The notes beneath the pieces are model-generated. The model saw only the letters and a program-made list of their open reading frames with translations. It was not told the origin of the DNA and made no database searches. A stretch of DNA of 64,000 bases from Solibacillus isronensis. Lineage in GTDB: Bacteria; Bacillota; Bacilli; Bacillales_A; Planococcaceae. Location of the stretch: contig NZ_JAMBOC010000001.1 of the NCBI RefSeq assembly GCF_023715405.1, forward strand, positions 1,240,001-1,304,000, given 5' to 3'. The translations under genes and the position numbers were made by a program. Below are positions 61,779 through 64,000 of this stretch, in pieces (the stretch's first letter is position 1; each line of letters starts with the position of its first letter).

Positions 61779-63297
61779 ACCTTTAACAATCATTGGCCTT
61801 GTTAGTATGGCTTGGCTTCTATTATTTAACGCACCAACATCTATGCATTATTATTTGACGCTAGCTCAACTAATCTTTGTTCCAGTCATACTGGAACAGT
61901 TAGTTTTACTGAAAAATTGGCAAAAATTCATTATTGCAACTGGTCAGTTTGCAGTTACAATACTATATTTCACACAAAACGATTTCCTCATCCTGCTTTG
62001 TGTACTTACCTACTTACTAAGTACCCTTATTATTGCCTCCCATGGGGTCAAACGATTTTTGAGAAGAGGCTTTGTCAATACAGCTGAAATGATGATAGAT
62101 ATCGGTCTAATATATATTGTGATGGGTGGACTTTGGTTTTTGGCATTTCATCTGCAGCTGAATACAGGGTTCAGTCCGATTATTACATGGCTGACCGCTA
62201 TTCATTTTCATTACTCGGCCTTTCTGCTATGCATTACAGTCGGTTTGATTGGGCGTCTTCATATGACCCGCTATTACAAGTTTTGCTGCGCCGTAATCGC
62301 TGCAGGACCAATGCTAGTAGCTGTCGGGATTACCTTTTCAAGGATTGTTGAAATCATTTTTGTTAGCCTATATGTAGTCGCCATTTTCAGCATTAGCTTT
62401 TTTGTTATGAAATGGCCATTGCCGCGTGTGCAGCGTCTGTTTATCCGACTGGCATTTTTGACATTATGCTTTACAATTATTTGGTCGCTTTTATACGCAT
62501 ACAGCAATTTAACAGGAACGAATCTTGTTGATATTCCGGATATGCTAGACTTCCATGGTCTTTTAAATTGTTTAGGGTTTGGTATTTCTGTATTGATCGC
62601 TTGGAGCTTATTGCTGCCACCTTCAAAACATCGTGACTATACATTTCCAATAAGTAAAATTCGCGGGCGATTTTCTCCAACAAACAAACCGGCTTGTGGA
62701 TTGGTCGATGATATGGCATCTTATGTTAATAAAGAGAACATTCCTGAATTGGTTAGTGAGTTTTATGAACGTACTACAAACTTTGAATTAAAAGCGTCTG
62801 TTAAATGGGCTGCTTGGTTTAAACCTTTTGCTTTTGTGTATCAGTTCATTAGCAGGAAAATGGGACAGCTGAATTTACCGTTCTCTTCAAAATCGATTGT
62901 GATGGACGGAAAAATTTGGCAAGTTGATCCGCAAAATGACGGCCGAGAAAAGCCGCGCGTCTGGCAAAGATCGATTAATGGTGACCCGGTATTCAACGCG
63001 ATATATTCGAAGCATCATGATGCCTCCAATACCTATATGAATATTGCTTTGCCCCTGCCCTTCTCTACAATGCACGGTATATTGCAGCTTTCCGTAAAAG
63101 ACTGTGCACTGTACTTAACAAGTGATGGACAAGGCGATGCCGGTACGTATTTGGCGATCGGCTCTTATGTATTCAAATTGCCGTTACATGAGTACTTTGT
63201 GATTAAAGAACAACAAGGAACCCTTACCGCAACCCATGAGATGAAACTGTTTGGTATGAAGTTTTTACATATTGATTATCAAATACGGAAAAAATAA
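61747..63297 (+). CDS. yndJ: YndJ-like membrane protein
   Basis: 516 residues. The first 290 contain about nine membrane helices; the remaining 220 form a soluble DUF4166-like domain (LVSEFYERTTNFELKASVKW, IVMDGKIWQVDPQNDG, VFNAIYSKHHDASNTYMNIALPLPF). This two-part layout matches YndJ of B. subtilis. The strong overlap with yndH indicates coupled translation and a joint membrane complex with YndG. Confidence 0.85.
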   Translation: MLVNLRLVLSRPLTIIGLVSMAWLLLFNAPTSMHYYLTLAQLIFVPVILEQLVLLKNWQKFIIATGQFAVTILYFTQNDFLILLCVLTYLLSTLIIASHGVKRFLRRGFVNTAEMMIDIGLIYIVMGGLWFLAFHLQLNTGFSPIITWLTAIHFHYSAFLLCITVGLIGRLHMTRYYKFCCAVIAAGPMLVAVGITFSRIVEIIFVSLYVVAIFSISFFVMKWPLPRVQRLFIRLAFLTLCFTIIWSLLYAYSNLTGTNLVDIPDMLDFHGLLNCLGFGISVLIAWSLLLPPSKHRDYTFPISKIRGRFSPTNKPACGLVDDMASYVNKENIPELVSEFYERTTNFELKASVKWAAWFKPFAFVYQFISRKMGQLNLPFSSKSIVMDGKIWQVDPQNDGREKPRVWQRSINGDPVFNAIYSKHHDASNTYMNIALPLPFSTMHGILQLSVKDCALYLTSDGQGDAGTYLAIGSYVFKLPLHEYFVIKEQQGTLTATHEMKLFGMKFLHIDYQIRKK

Positions 63298-63336
63298 AAA
63301 TACCCGGCTTTCCTAAGTACAATAAAGGGGCCGGGT
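63290..63336 (-). terminator. Terminator of the small membrane gene
   Basis: TACCCGGC / GCCGGGTA arms; on the minus strand followed by TTTTTATTTTTT. Lies between convergent yndJ and the 92-residue protein gene. Confidence 0.8.
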
Positions 63337-63341
63337 AAAAT

Positions 63342-63620
63342 TTAATCAACCATTTTTACATTAACATATACCAATTCAAGTAAGATGATGCCCACTGTAA
63401 CATACATAATCGTTTCTGCTTGTTGTATGCCTGCAAATCCGCTTATGGCGATTCCTATGCCTAGTAAAGCAAATGTTCCACCGACAAGTAGAGCCAATTT
63501 ATTTTTATCTTTTACTCGCTTTTCATTATACCCCGCTAATAGCCATGTTAATTTTTTAACTCCGACTAAATAACCCAGCACTAAAAATACTACGCCAATT
63601 AAAACCAAATTCATCTCCAT
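63342..63620 (-). CDS. Small membrane protein, unknown
   Basis: 92 residues with three hydrophobic helices (about 4-20, 45-62, 70-86) and a short charged loop (GYNEKRVKDKNKLAL). This loop pattern recalls DUF3784-type small membrane proteins; I give that as a possibility only. It follows the next gene by 12 bp. Confidence 0.7.
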   Translation of the reverse strand: MEMNLVLIGVVFLVLGYLVGVKKLTWLLAGYNEKRVKDKNKLALLVGGTFALLGIGIAISGFAGIQQAETIMYVTVGIILLELVYVNVKMVD

Positions 63621-63632
63621 TTCCCAGTCCCC

Positions 63633-63995
63633 CTAAAAGTTTTTTATAACTGCTGGAATAATATAGAATGGAATGCAAAGTGTAGCTACCAAATACACCA
63701 AAATCAATTCTATATTTATCGTCCAATTCATGTCCCCTTTACTTCCAATCACTAATATCAGTATGAGCAGTGTATTTAACATAATCATGCTTCGTAATGA
63801 CCATTTCGAAATATTTGCGTTTACGCGATCATCAAATTCGAGCTCGTCGTTCATTAATTTACCTCGCTTATACTTCGCAAATATCATTAAACAACCGATT
63901 CCCGCTAACAGAATCCATTTCAATAATGAACTTTCAATAAATAAAATAACAATAATACAGCAAAGAACCGGGATATAGGTGAATAACTTTGTCAT
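63633..63995 (-). CDS. Small membrane protein at window edge
   Basis: 120 residues with four hydrophobic helices (about 6-22, 25-40, 68-86, 92-115). MTKLFTYIPVLCCIIVIL is a plausible start, but only five bases upstream are visible, so the true start could be further out. Family not recognised. Same strand and spacing as the preceding entry. Confidence 0.6.
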   Translation of the reverse strand: MTKLFTYIPVLCCIIVILFIESSLLKWILLAGIGCLMIFAKYKRGKLMNDELEFDDRVNANISKWSLRSMIMLNTLLILILVIGSKGDMNWTINIELILVYLVATLCIPFYIIPAVIKNF

Positions 63996-64000
63996 GATTC

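Noticed and set aside
1..64000. Mobile element, prophage or integration site
   Set aside because: No transposase, integrase, phage structural gene or flanking direct repeats were seen.

Overview
The window looks like chromosome from a low-GC, endospore-forming Bacillota of the Planococcaceae (Solibacillus/Lysinibacillus type). This is an inference from an alpha/beta-type SASP gene, an S-layer-homology protein, strong AGGAGG-type ribosome binding sites, frequent TTG/GTG starts, and family content (DUF2785, DUF1835, DUF4256, YndG/H/J, ABC-F, DedA). I see no rRNA, tRNA, CRISPR, prophage or insertion sequence.

Region 1 (1-11.8 kb): a minus-strand operon for the anaerobic (early cobalt insertion) part of cobalamin synthesis. 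Its order is cobalamin riboswitch, cbiH60-cbiJ-cbiC-cbiD-cbiET-cbiL-cbiF-cbiG-cbiA-precorrin-2 dehydrogenase-SUMT-nitroreductase-btuR (cut by the window edge). Almost every junction overlaps, so translation is probably coupled. No cobaltochelatase (cbiX/cbiK) lies in the window.

Region 2 (11.9-20.5 kb): a five-gene minus-strand run (membrane S16/Lon-type protease, DUF2785, thioesterase, GNAT, methyltransferase). After it come a SASP gene with a candidate sigma-G promoter, a membrane-anchored class A beta-lactamase-like protein, a frameshifted small membrane protein, a DUF1835 protein, a cold-shock gene with a long structured leader, and a DUF4256 protein.

Region 3 (20.5-25.4 kb) and Region 6 (48.1-52.4 kb) hold the most interesting content: two paralogous Rgg-like regulators. 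Each is transcribed away from an unannotated 19-codon ORF, MVDLLITTLELWIIGTGGG and MIELIIIALDLWIVGIGGG. The arrangement resembles streptococcal Rgg-SHP peptide signalling. The first peptide heads a small secreted protein and then an ABC exporter. The second lies upstream of a split sigma-factor operon (SigO-like protein, YvrJ, RsoA-like protein) and a large acidic repeat surface protein.

Region 4 (25.4-36.6 kb): DedA, LysE, an ABC-F ribosome-protection gene behind a leader with two seven-codon ORFs and two terminators, a luciferase-like monooxygenase, a BASS symporter, two GNATs, an SLH/YcdB protein, an orphan glycine-betaine binding lipoprotein, and a 20-21-bp-period noncoding repeat.

Region 5 (36.6-48 kb): aldehyde dehydrogenase, a large unknown protein, quinone oxidoreductase, a class C beta-lactamase-like serine hydrolase whose start codon seems to be ATA, an enoyl-CoA hydratase, an acyl-CoA ligase broken by a one-base frameshift, and a DUF4153/HTH/DUF2975 membrane-regulator cluster.

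Region 7 (52.5-64 kb): a GGDEF cyclase, a DUF457-type membrane protein, two MFS transporters (the second coupled to a nucleotide-pyrophosphatase-like enzyme), small secreted proteins, a yndG-yndH-yndJ operon, and small membrane proteins at the edge.
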